NCBI GenBank assembly: GCA_030040515.1
Contig: JASHTO010000169.1
Location: 1 to 5,883, forward strand
Length of the DNA stretch: 5,883 nt
Direction of reading: 5' to 3'
From: Terriglobia bacterium
GTDB lineage: Bacteria > Acidobacteriota > Terriglobia > UBA7540
The position numbers and the translations under genes are program-made. The notes under the pieces were generated by a model that saw nothing but the letters and a program-made list of their open reading frames with translations, did no database searches and was not told the origin of the DNA. Shown here piece after piece: positions 1-5,335 of the stretch. Each line of letters opens with the position of its first letter. The stretch's first letter is position 1.

Positions 1-292
1 TCAGCGCGTCACCCAGCGCGGGGATGGTGGAAACGTCGCCCGCCTGACCCAAATCGTGGGCCGCTTTCGCACGCACGCTCTCTGTGTGTCCGGTCTTCAG
101 CAGCGTCACCAGCGTGTTGTTGGAGCTATTCGACTGCGCCGGCGGAGCCGGTGGCGTGGCCTGACTGGCGGACGGCGTTGTGGGACTGGCAGGTGGCGTG
201 GACGGAGCAGGAGTGGCAGCTTGCCCAAATGCCAGGCAACTGCCGAGAAGCCACGAAACTGCCAGAAGTTTAAGTTTGGAAAATGACATCAT
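1..292 (-). CDS. Exported HEAT-repeat protein, N-terminal part (gene runs off the left edge)
   Basis: The first 97 codons of a minus-strand gene are visible. The protein begins MMSFSKLKLLAVSWLLGSC and has a classic signal peptide: a basic start, a hydrophobic core around residues 8-20, and a possible signal peptidase I site after FGQA at about residue 24. LGSC could alternatively act as a weak lipobox, so it may be a lipoprotein. Residues 25-57 are a Pro/Ala/Ser/Thr-rich linker. From about residue 60 a helical region begins, and residues 72-97 (VRAKAAHDLGQAGD, then TIPALGDAL) match the PBS-lyase-type HEAT repeat pattern. These repeats usually form protein-binding superhelices. The start at 292 is chosen because GAGG (302-305) lies 9 bases upstream; the adjacent in-frame ATG at 289 is an alternative. 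The specific role is unknown. The reading is confident for export and HEAT repeats only. Confidence 0.75.
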   Translation of the reverse strand, partial: MMSFSKLKLLAVSWLLGSCLAFGQAATPAPSTPPASPTTPSASQATPPAPPAQSNSSNNTLVTLLKTGHTESVRAKAAHDLGQAGDVSTIPALGDAL

Positions 293-357
293 GATGATCT
301 GCCTCGCGGTTATGCGCTTCCGGAAACTGGGGCGCCTTCTGCCTGTGCGGTTTCACA

Positions 358-395
358 CCCTCACCCCCGCCACCCTCCCACCAGGGGGACGAGGG
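358..395. repeat. C-rich imperfect inverted repeat
   Basis: CCCTC (358-362) can pair with GAGGG (391-395), and CCCCC (364-368) with GGGGG (384-388), enclosing a 15-base loop. It lies in the 264-base gap between the zinc-ribbon gene and the HEAT-repeat gene. The motif resembles the C-rich dispersed intergenic repeats common in many bacterial genomes. There is no T-run after it on either strand, so it does not look like an intrinsic terminator. Copy number cannot be judged from this window. Confidence 0.45.
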
Positions 396-424
396 GGATG
401 ATGTTCCTTTGGAATTCCTGCCCC

Positions 425-447
425 CCTCTTTCCCTCAGGGAGAGAGG
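425..447. repeat. Hairpin with 10-bp stem and 3-base loop
   Basis: CCTCTTTCCC (425-434) and GGGAGAGAGG (438-447) form a 10-bp stem around TCA. One pair is a T-G wobble in the plus-strand transcript, and it becomes an A-C mismatch in the minus-strand transcript. It lies about 110 bases beyond the stop of the minus-strand zinc-ribbon gene, so it could help end that transcript. However, no U-tract follows on either strand. It is better read as a dispersed intergenic repeat, related in style to the C-rich repeat at 358-395. Confidence 0.5.
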
Positions 448-556
448 CGCAGGCGCTGAGGGGGCGTTGCTCAACTCAATTCGAAAAATTAAGCCTACAT
501 TCAATCAGATGCGCCAACATCGCGCAAGGTTTATCCCCACCTGCGCAATCCGGGAA

Positions 557-1276
557 TTACTTCCCGCTGATGATCATTATTGTAATCAGCGTGTTTCCGC
601 TTCTGCTGTCCGGGCTAACCGTCACCGTTGTCGCACCGGCTGCCGACTGGTTCTGCAAGAGCGCCTTCCCTTCCGCCTGGGTTACGAAGGTATTGGGTCC
701 CAGCTTGTCTTTGTAGAAATCCACAATCTTTTCCATTGAGTCGCTGGTGGTGTATTGCTGCGTTCGGATGCTGCCGTTGGGCCCACTCGCCTGACTTCCA
801 CCCCCGAAGGGAGTTGCGCCGGGATAGACGGGAATTCCTGTGTCCACGACCGGTCCGGAGGGCGGAGCAGGCTCCGAGGGCGTGGGGTGCATTCCCGGAA
901 TCCCCGGCTGCGTGGGGAAGGTGGTGTGAAACTGGCTTTCATACCGCCGCACCCTCTGCCTGGTGCGATACATAAAATAAACACACGATGCCGCAGAAAG
1001 TATTCCGATGAGTACCAAAACAGCGACAACAATGAGGATGATTTTCACCACCGGACTGCCGGATTTCGGCGCCTGCACCGGCACGGTGGCGTCCAGGGAG
1101 GCGGAAGGAATAGTGGCAGCCGGGCCGGGAGCCGCCGCGGGGGCCGCCGGGCGTGGCGGAGCGGGCGGCGCAGGCCGAGCCGGAGCAGCGGGCGCACCCT
1201 TCGCGGCTCCACAAGAAGTGCAAAATTGCATTCCCTCCCCCAAAGGCGCCCCGCACTTTGTGCAGAATTCAGCCAT
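557..1276 (-). CDS. Membrane protein with N-terminal zinc ribbon and C-terminal 'YPGA' domain
   Basis: This 239-residue protein has four visible parts. Residues 5-22 carry two CxxC pairs (C5/C8 and C19/C22, as FCTKCG and FCTSCG), a short treble-clef or zinc-ribbon zinc site. Residues 26-70 are a Pro/Ala-rich linker. Residues 76-101 are one strongly hydrophobic transmembrane helix. After an Arg-rich stretch (RTRQRVRR) and a Pro/Gly-rich spacer, residues 147-239 form a compact domain with IPVYPGATP and later MEKIVDFYKDKLG. Domains of this type are recurrent in acidobacterial hypothetical proteins. The start has a strong Shine-Dalgarno, GGAGG at 1285-1289, 8 bases before ATG. Its first base overlaps the stop of an upstream frame (TAATG). 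It is probably a bitopic membrane protein. The function is unknown, and no enzyme motif is visible. Confidence 0.85.
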   Translation of the reverse strand: MAEFCTKCGAPLGEGMQFCTSCGAAKGAPAAPARPAPPAPPRPAAPAAAPGPAATIPSASLDATVPVQAPKSGSPVVKIILIVVAVLVLIGILSAASCVYFMYRTRQRVRRYESQFHTTFPTQPGIPGMHPTPSEPAPPSGPVVDTGIPVYPGATPFGGGSQASGPNGSIRTQQYTTSDSMEKIVDFYKDKLGPNTFVTQAEGKALLQNQSAAGATTVTVSPDSRSGNTLITIMIISGK

Positions 1277-1404
1277 TAATTGTTCCTCCCCTTCAGTTCG
1301 CGGGCCGCGGAAGCCGCAATTTTACCCGCATTGTCTGAAAATTCGGCCGTCAAACCATCCCAAACGCGAAGAATTGACTCCAGTATAGTCGCGGAGCATA
1401 GCAC
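1276..1404 (-). other. Possible small ORF overlapping the zinc-ribbon start
   Basis: An open minus-strand frame ends in TAA at 1276-1278, overlapping the ATG of the zinc-ribbon gene by one base. Starting at GTG 1404 it would encode 42 residues; TTG 1353 would give 25. The last 28 residues (WDGLTAEFSDNAGKIAASAA, then RELKGRNN) look like an amphipathic, protein-like helix, and the coupling-type overlap is suggestive. Against it, no good Shine-Dalgarno precedes either start. The candidate promoter elements at 1382-1403 also overlap the GTG start. It may simply be leader sequence of the zinc-ribbon mRNA. Confidence 0.22.
1395..1403 (-). promoter_or_regulatory. Candidate extended -10 promoter for the zinc-ribbon gene
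   Basis: On the minus strand TGCTATGCT reads as an extended -10 element (TGn followed by TATGCT, which has four matches to TATAAT). No convincing -35 hexamer lies 16-18 bases upstream. TATACT at 1382-1387 is an alternative -10 with five matches. Either would give a leader of about 100-110 bases ahead of the zinc-ribbon ATG. The call rests on motif matches alone. Confidence 0.3.
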
Positions 1405-1442
1405 GTTTCCGGGCGGGAGTCGAGATGCGAAGTGCGCGGTGA

Positions 1443-1570
1443 CCGGCCCCGAGTGGTGGGGCAGTTTGAAATACCGGAGTAGGGGCACCCCTTGCGGGTG
1501 CCCTGGATTGAAGAGCAGGGACAAGCCCTGCCCCTACGGAATCCGAACTGACCCACTATCCGGCCCCGAG
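1443..1570. mobile_element. MITE/REP-like palindromic element with 11-base flanking direct repeats
   Basis: This non-coding element contains nested inverted repeats. Outer arms GTGGGGCAGTT (1456-1466) and AACTGACCCAC (1546-1556) pair at 10 of 11 positions. Inner arms GTAGGGGC (1479-1486) and GCCCCTAC (1530-1537) are perfect. Between them are two small hairpins: GGGCACCC/GGGTGCCC (1483-1490/1496-1503, loop CTTGC) and GCAGGG/CCCTGC (1515-1520/1526-1531, loop ACAAG). The first hairpin overlaps the inner arm, so the folds are partly alternative. The whole is flanked by perfect copies of CCGGCCCCGAG (1443-1453 and 1560-1570), which looks like a target-site duplication. It encodes no transposase, so it would have to be mobilised in trans. 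It lies between the stop of the DUF3303 gene and the zinc-ribbon gene. 'TAGGGGC' palindromes of this style recur in acidobacterial genomes; copy number here is not visible. Confidence 0.6.
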
Positions 1571-1617
1571 CCCCCGAATTCACTACCGGGTGCTCGGAGT
1601 TCAGTGGCTCGCAACGA

Positions 1618-1884
1618 CTACGCCTTCTCCCCTGCCCAGAAGTCCACGGAGGGAAGCACCGGAACGATTTCGAATTCAACCAGATCATCCCAGTGACGCG
1701 TCCAGGCGCGCAGCAGGTCGGCGTTGGGGGCTTCCATTACTTGGTAGCAGCTTGCGCGGCCAGGCGCCACCCAACTGGCGTGGTAGGTCACGCCCTCGGG
1801 AAGCATCCGCCCGCTCTGCCTGAACCGCTCGCCGATTTGCGGGACGCTGCCCGGCTTGAAATGTTCAATCACCATGAAGAGCAT
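1618..1884 (-). CDS. DUF3303 family small protein
   Basis: This 88-residue protein is recognised as a DUF3303 member by its length and by MLFMVIEHF at the N-terminus, GRMLPEGVTYHASWV (26-40), CYQVMEAP (46-53) and W..HWDDLVEFEIVPV (61-77). The family is a compact alpha/beta single-domain protein of unknown function, probably with a ferredoxin-like fold. No signal peptide or membrane segment is present, so it is likely cytoplasmic. The frame stays open upstream to 2172, but the family's usual N-terminus coincides with the ATG at 1884, and the upstream extension runs through the 1997-2074 repeat. No Shine-Dalgarno precedes 1884. A TATAAA box ends only 9 bases upstream, so the message may be nearly leaderless. 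It is divergent from guaB, with a 299-base gap. Confidence 0.85.
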   Translation of the reverse strand: MLFMVIEHFKPGSVPQIGERFRQSGRMLPEGVTYHASWVAPGRASCYQVMEAPNADLLRAWTRHWDDLVEFEIVPVLPSVDFWAGEKA

Positions 1885-1893
1885 GCACCGGAG

Positions 1894-1902
1894 TTTATAC
1901 CA
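1894..1902 (-). promoter_or_regulatory. Extended -10 promoter of the DUF3303 gene
   Basis: The minus strand reads TGGTATAAA, a TGn extended -10 with TATAAA (five matches to TATAAT). A clear -35 is not seen, which is tolerable for an extended -10. Transcription would be expected to begin around 1886-1888, leaving only about 2-4 bases before the ATG at 1884. The absence of a Shine-Dalgarno fits a leaderless message. Confidence 0.45.
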
Positions 1903-1996
1903 GAAGGAATGCGGGTAACCCCGGTCGTGGGACGCTCCGGGCAGTTGGTGCGAATCACGAAATGGGCCAGGTTGTTGCAAGGAGGCAACCAAAGAT

Positions 1997-2074
1997 TCAC
2001 CACAGAGGGCGCAGAGGTTCACAAAGAAATGCCCTTTGGTTTTTCTCTGTGCTTCTCCGTGAACTCTGTGGTGA
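1997..2074. repeat. 78-base palindromic intergenic repeat ('CCACAGAG' type)
   Basis: TCACCACAGAG (1997-2007) and CTCTGTGGTGA (2064-2074) are perfect 11-base terminal inverted repeats. The similarity continues inward: the two 34-base arms match at 25 positions around a short centre near GCCCTTTGG. CACAGAG-like words also recur within each arm, giving a quasi-periodic look. Palindromes of this style (CCACAGAGG...CCTCTGTGG) are scattered between genes in many bacteria. It lies between the divergent DUF3303 and guaB promoters, 45 bases before the guaB -35. It could form a cruciform or RNA hairpin but has no coding content of its own. Confidence 0.65.
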
Positions 2075-2118
2075 GGTCTTCGAAGAATGCGCGGTCGCAG
2101 ACTTACCACAGACTTACC

Positions 2119-2148
2119 TTGACGCTTGCGGGAGGCGCGCACTAGAAT
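2119..2148 (+). promoter_or_regulatory. Sigma70-type promoter of guaB
   Basis: TTGACG (2119-2124, five of six matches to TTGACA) and TAGAAT (2143-2148, five of six to TATAAT) are separated by 18 bases. A start near 2155 would give a leader of about 29 bases to the guaB ATG. This is too short for a purine riboswitch, and none is visible. It is the best promoter match in the window. Confidence 0.7.
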
Positions 2149-2173
2149 GGCTTTTTGCTCATTACCGCACAAC

Positions 2174-2180
2174 GAGGAGG
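2174..2180 (+). promoter_or_regulatory. Shine-Dalgarno that fixes the guaB start
   Basis: GAGGAGG lies just before ATG 2184, with three T's between. The guaB frame is open back to ATG 1962, but that extension runs through the palindromic repeat and the promoter. The Shine-Dalgarno and the typical IMPDH N-terminus both support 2184. Confidence 0.8.
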
Positions 2181-2183
2181 TTT

Positions 2184-3656
2184 ATGCTTGACGGTCCGAT
2201 TCCGGAAGGGCTGACTTTTGATGATGTCCTGCTGGTTCCCGGCAAGTCCGCGATTTTGCCCACCCAAGTTGACACGCGCACGCAACTGACGCGTCACATC
2301 TCCCTGAACATTCCCGTGGTGAGCGCCGCCATGGACACGGTTACGGAATCGCGCCTGGCGATTGCCCTCGCGCAACAGGGCGGCATCGGCATCGTGCATC
2401 GCAGCATGCCCATCAACCTTCAAGCCATGGAAGTGGACAAGGTGAAGCGCTCGGAAAGCGGCATGATCGTCGACCCCGTTACCATCGGCCCCAAGGACCG
2501 CATCGCCGACGCGCTCGACATCATGAAGAAGTACAAAATCTCCGGCGTCCCCGTCACTCAGAACGGCAAGCTGGTGGGCATTCTCACCAACCGCGACCTG
2601 CGATTCGAAGACCGGCTGAGCCTTCCGGTGGAAGAAGTCATGACCAAGGAGAACCTGGTCACGGTCGCCGTGGGCACCACGCTCGAAGAGGCCGAAGGAA
2701 TTCTGCACAAGCATCGCGTGGAAAAGCTTCTCGTTATCGATAATTCCTATAACCTTAGAGGTCTTATAACTGTTAAGGATATTCAGAAAAAGATTAAGTA
2801 CCCCGACGCCTGCAAGGATGAGCAGGGTCGGCTGCGCGTGGGGGCGGCGCTGGGCGCCACGGGTGACTATCTGGAGCGCGCGGCGGAGCTGGTGAAAGCC
2901 AAAGTGGACTTGCTGGTGGTAGACACCGCGCACGGCCACTCGACGCGCGTTCTGGACGCGGTCGAAACGCTCAAGGAGAAGTTCCCTCAAATCGACCTGG
3001 TGGCGGGCAACGTGGCCACCTTCGCCGGCGCGTGCGACCTGATTCAGCGCGGCGTGGACGGCGTGAAGGTGGGCATCGGCCCGGGATCGATCTGCACGAC
3101 GCGCGTGGTAACCGGGGCGGGCGTGCCGCAGATCACCGCCATCGCCGAATGCACGCGCGCCGCAGCCAAATCCGGCGTGCCCCTGATTGCCGATGGCGGC
3201 GTCAAGTTCTCGGGCGACCTGCCCAAAGCCATTGCCGCGGGCGCAAGCTCGGTGATGCTCGGTAGCTTGTTTGCCGGCACAGAAGAGAGCCCGGGCGAGA
3301 CGATTCTCTACCAGGGGCGCAGCTTCAAGTCGTATCGCGGCATGGGCTCGATTGCCGCCATGACGGCGGGCTCCGGCGACCGCTACTCGCAGGAGAAGGA
3401 GGTCGCGCGCGGCGAGGTTTCGAAGCTGGTGCCCGAGGGAATTGAAGGGCGGGTGCCCTATAAGGGCCTGCTCGAGGACCTGGTGGCGCAACTGGTGGGC
3501 GGATTGCGCTCCGGCATGGGCTATTGCGGCGCCGCCAACATTCAGGAACTGCGCGAGCGCGCCCGCTTCGTGCGCATCACCTCCGCCGGCCTGCGCGAAA
3601 GCCACGTTCACGACGTCATCATCACCAAAGAAGCGCCGAACTACTGGCTCGATTAG
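2184..3656 (+). CDS. guaB: Inosine-5'-monophosphate dehydrogenase (IMPDH)
   Basis: IMPDH oxidises IMP to XMP with NAD+ and water, the committed step of GTP synthesis in the cytoplasm, normally as a tetramer or octamer. The 490-residue protein has the usual full length. It starts with the family's N-terminus (GLTFDDVLLVPG, 9-20; SAAMDTVTE, 47-55). Two CBS domains follow at about 94-145 and 152-205, where adenine and guanine nucleotides typically bind for allosteric control. The TIM barrel then resumes with VVDTAHGHS (245-253), GNVAT (275-279) and the catalytic loop GPGSICTTR with Cys304. The IMP phosphate site ADGG (337-340), SYRGMGS (383-389) and the mobile-flap Arg400-Tyr401 are also present. 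All expected catalytic residues are there. It is transcribed alone from its own promoter and converges on rplQ. guaA is not adjacent. Codons 183-206 are unusually AT-rich. Confidence 0.97.
   Translation: MLDGPIPEGLTFDDVLLVPGKSAILPTQVDTRTQLTRHISLNIPVVSAAMDTVTESRLAIALAQQGGIGIVHRSMPINLQAMEVDKVKRSESGMIVDPVTIGPKDRIADALDIMKKYKISGVPVTQNGKLVGILTNRDLRFEDRLSLPVEEVMTKENLVTVAVGTTLEEAEGILHKHRVEKLLVIDNSYNLRGLITVKDIQKKIKYPDACKDEQGRLRVGAALGATGDYLERAAELVKAKVDLLVVDTAHGHSTRVLDAVETLKEKFPQIDLVAGNVATFAGACDLIQRGVDGVKVGIGPGSICTTRVVTGAGVPQITAIAECTRAAAKSGVPLIADGGVKFSGDLPKAIAAGASSVMLGSLFAGTEESPGETILYQGRSFKSYRGMGSIAAMTAGSGDRYSQEKEVARGEVSKLVPEGIEGRVPYKGLLEDLVAQLVGGLRSGMGYCGAANIQELRERARFVRITSAGLRESHVHDVIITKEAPNYWLD
2731..2800 (+). 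other. AT-rich tract inside guaB
   Basis: By direct count, 20 of these 70 bases are G or C (about 29%), while the surrounding guaB sequence is clearly GC-rich. The tract uses codons otherwise avoided in this gene (AGA, ATA, CTT, ACT, GTT) and contains two TATAAC words 17 bases apart (2748-2753 and 2765-2770). It encodes the end of the second CBS domain and the linker back to the barrel. The reading frame is intact, so this is a compositional oddity and not a break. Confidence 0.7.
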
Positions 3657-3697
3657 TCCCACGACGCTAAGCTGACGACGGTCATGCCTTGCCGCGC

Positions 3698-4180
3698 CTA
3701 CTTCTTGTCTTCGCCCTCTGCGGGTTCAGTAGGAGCGGTTTCTTCCTTCGCCTTGGCCTCTTCCGCGGCCTTGCGCTGCGCTTCCGCTTTCTTGGCGCGC
3801 TTGGCGGCAAGGCGTTGCAGGGCTTCGGTGCCGACGAGTTCGAGCACAGCAAGGTCCGCGCCATCACCACGGCGCCACCCGGCGTGAACGAGGCGAGTGT
3901 AACCTCCTGTACGCGACGCGTAGCGCTTGGAGAGTTCCTCAAAGAGGAACTTGACGGCGGTGGGATCGAGCAGATAGCCGGCGGCCTGCCGGCGTGAGGC
4001 AAGATCGCCGCGCTTGGCCAGCGTGATCATCCACTCCGCCAGCGGGCGCGCCGCCTTGGCCTTGGCCACGGTCGTCTGGATGCGCTCGCGCTGAATCAGC
4101 GAAGTCACCAGATTGCGCAGCAGTGCCCGGCGATGCTCCGTGTTGCGGCTCAGCTTCTTTCCGTAATTCCGATGTCGCAT
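3698..4180 (-). CDS. rplQ: 50S ribosomal protein L17
   Basis: L17 is a large-subunit ribosomal protein near the exit-tunnel side of the 50S particle. The 160-residue product has the family's signature start (MRHRNYGKKLSRNTEHRRAL), then LLRNLVTSLI (20-29), TTVAKAKAARPLAE (36-49), ITLAKRGD (52-59) and GGYTRLVHAGWRRGD (92-106). The conserved core ends near residue 118. Residues 120-160 are a low-complexity Ala/Lys/Glu tail, longer than in E. coli L17 (127 residues) but not unusual in other phyla. It is the last gene of the alpha operon, 86 bases after rpoA. A weak Shine-Dalgarno (AGGA or GGAG) precedes ATG 4180. It converges on guaB with 41 bases between the stops and no hairpin-plus-U-tract terminator. 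Confidence 0.97.
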   Translation of the reverse strand: MRHRNYGKKLSRNTEHRRALLRNLVTSLIQRERIQTTVAKAKAARPLAEWMITLAKRGDLASRRQAAGYLLDPTAVKFLFEELSKRYASRTGGYTRLVHAGWRRGDGADLAVLELVGTEALQRLAAKRAKKAEAQRKAAEEAKAKEETAPTEPAEGEDKK

Positions 4181-4266
4181 ATCGTCCTACTCCGGTTCCC
4201 GGTTTCCGGCGCGCGCTAACCTGACCGGCGCTCCACTCCTCCGATAACCGACCCGAAAACCGTTCG

Positions 4267-5274
4267 TTAAACTTGCGGCTGGGTCGCCTCGGGGGGCGGT
4301 ATGATGGGGTTGCCCTTCTCATCGAATTTCAGCCCCAGGCTCAGCCCCATGGCCGCGAGAATCTCCTTGATTTCATTCAGAGATTTGCGCCCGAAGTTCT
4401 TGGTCTTCAGCATCTCCTGTTCGCTCTTCTGGACGAGTTCCCGAATGGTAGTGATGTTGGCGTTCTTCAGGCAGTTGTAGGAGCGCACGGAAAGCTCCAA
4501 CTCCTCCACGGACCGGTCCAGATTCTCATTGTGGACCGGCAAGGGCCCTGCCTGCGGCGCTTCCTGCACTTCTGTCTCTTCCTCAAAGTTGATGAAAATG
4601 CTCATGTGATCTTTGAGGAGCTTCGCGCCCAGGCCCACGGCGTCCTGTGGCGTGATGGCGCCGTTGGTCCAGACGTCCAGTGTCAGCTTGTCGTAATCGG
4701 TCATCTGTCCCAGGCGCGCCGCTTCCACGGTGTAATTCACTTTGCGGAGAGGCGAGTGGACGGAGTCGACGGGGATGTATCCGATCGAAAGGTCCTCATC
4801 AAAATTCTTCTCCGCCGAAACGTATCCGCGCCCGATCTTGACGCGCATTTCGATGTGCAGCCCGCCGCCTTCGCTGACGTTGGCGATGTAGACGTCCTTA
4901 TCGAGAACCTCCACATCCGCATCTTCCTGAATCATGCGCGAGGTTACTTCGCCGGGCTTGTCCACATTCAGCATGAGCGTCTTCGGTCCCTCCACGCTCA
5001 TCTTCAGGGGAATCTGTTTCAAATTCAGAATGATGTCCGTGGCGTCCTCCACGACGCCGGGAATGGATGAAAACTCGTGCATCACGCCCTCAATGCGCAC
5101 TGCAGTGATGGCCGCTCCCTCGATTGAGGAAAGCAGCACGCGGCGCAGGGCGTTGCCGATGGTCGTTCCGAAACCACGCTCAAAAGGCTGTGCGGAAAAC
5201 TGGCCGTACTTGTCGGTCAACGTATCGGTGTTTGCCACCAGGCGCTTCGGTTTCTGGAATCCTCTCCAAAGCAT
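4267..5274 (-). CDS. rpoA: DNA-directed RNA polymerase subunit alpha
   Basis: The alpha dimer nucleates RNA polymerase assembly, and its C-terminal domain contacts UP-element DNA and activators. The 335-residue protein is full length. The N-terminal domain (about 1-232) shows ERGFGTTIGNALRRVLLSS (32-50) with the conserved Arg pair of the dimer/assembly region, and IPGVVEDATDIILNLK (71-86). A linker at about 233-248 carries EEETEVQEAP. The C-terminal domain (about 250-316) has ELSVRSYNCLKNANI and GRKSLNEIKE; Arg264 and Asn268 correspond to E. coli Arg265 and Asn268, which bind the DNA minor groove. The start MLWRGFQKPKRL resembles that of acidobacterial alpha subunits. GGAGG at 5284-5288 lies 9 bases upstream of the ATG. 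The gene sits between rpsD and rplQ, the standard alpha-operon order. Confidence 0.98.
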   Translation of the reverse strand: MLWRGFQKPKRLVANTDTLTDKYGQFSAQPFERGFGTTIGNALRRVLLSSIEGAAITAVRIEGVMHEFSSIPGVVEDATDIILNLKQIPLKMSVEGPKTLMLNVDKPGEVTSRMIQEDADVEVLDKDVYIANVSEGGGLHIEMRVKIGRGYVSAEKNFDEDLSIGYIPVDSVHSPLRKVNYTVEAARLGQMTDYDKLTLDVWTNGAITPQDAVGLGAKLLKDHMSIFINFEEETEVQEAPQAGPLPVHNENLDRSVEELELSVRSYNCLKNANITTIRELVQKSEQEMLKTKNFGRKSLNEIKEILAAMGLSLGLKFDEKGNPIIPPPEATQPQV

Positions 5275-5291
5275 TTCTTCAATCCTCCCTT

Positions 5292-5313
5292 GCGACCCGC
5301 CTTGGCGGACCGC
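5292..5313 (-). other. Small hairpin just upstream of the rpoA ribosome binding site
   Basis: In the minus-strand transcript CCGC and GCGG close a CAAG tetraloop. Outer GCG/CGC pairs are separated from it by a GT/GT internal loop. It ends 3 bases before the rpoA Shine-Dalgarno at 5284-5288. It is short and lies in the 61-base rpsD-rpoA gap. It could tune rpoA translation or be a chance GC-rich fold. Confidence 0.3.
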
Positions 5314-5335
5314 TTCTTGTGCACTCCGATCCCAA

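Noticed and set aside
1350..1688. 112-codon minus-strand frame and several overlapping plus-strand frames
   Set aside because: They run through the palindromic element at 1443-1570 and the end of the DUF3303 gene, with no domain-like sequence or ribosome binding site.
1997..2074. CACAGAG-like words as a CRISPR or tandem repeat array
   Set aside because: The units are not evenly spaced or identical and are explained by one imperfect palindrome.
1885..2172. Upstream extension of the DUF3303 frame to 184 residues
   Set aside because: The extension is translated from the intergenic repeat, and the family's normal N-terminus begins at 1884.
1962..2183. 74-codon N-terminal extension of guaB from ATG 1962
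   Set aside because: It passes through the palindromic repeat and the promoter, has no similarity to IMPDH N-termini, and a strong Shine-Dalgarno marks ATG 2184.
2149..2183. Purine or guanine riboswitch ahead of guaB
   Set aside because: The predicted leader is only about 29 bases and contains no aptamer-like stem structure.
2142..3662. 506-codon open frame on the minus strand opposite guaB
   Set aside because: It is antisense to an unmistakable IMPDH. Its translation is His/Arg/Ala-rich without recognisable domains, as expected for a shadow frame in GC-rich DNA.
4273..5070. 265-codon plus-strand frame opposite rpoA
   Set aside because: It is a shadow of rpoA: no ribosome binding site and a composition typical of antisense reading.
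5275..5335. Short basic reading frame in the rpsD-rpoA gap (HKKRSAKAGRKGGLKK)
   Set aside because: It looks like a ribosomal protein tail but has no credible independent start or ribosome binding site and runs out of frame into rpoA; probably chance.
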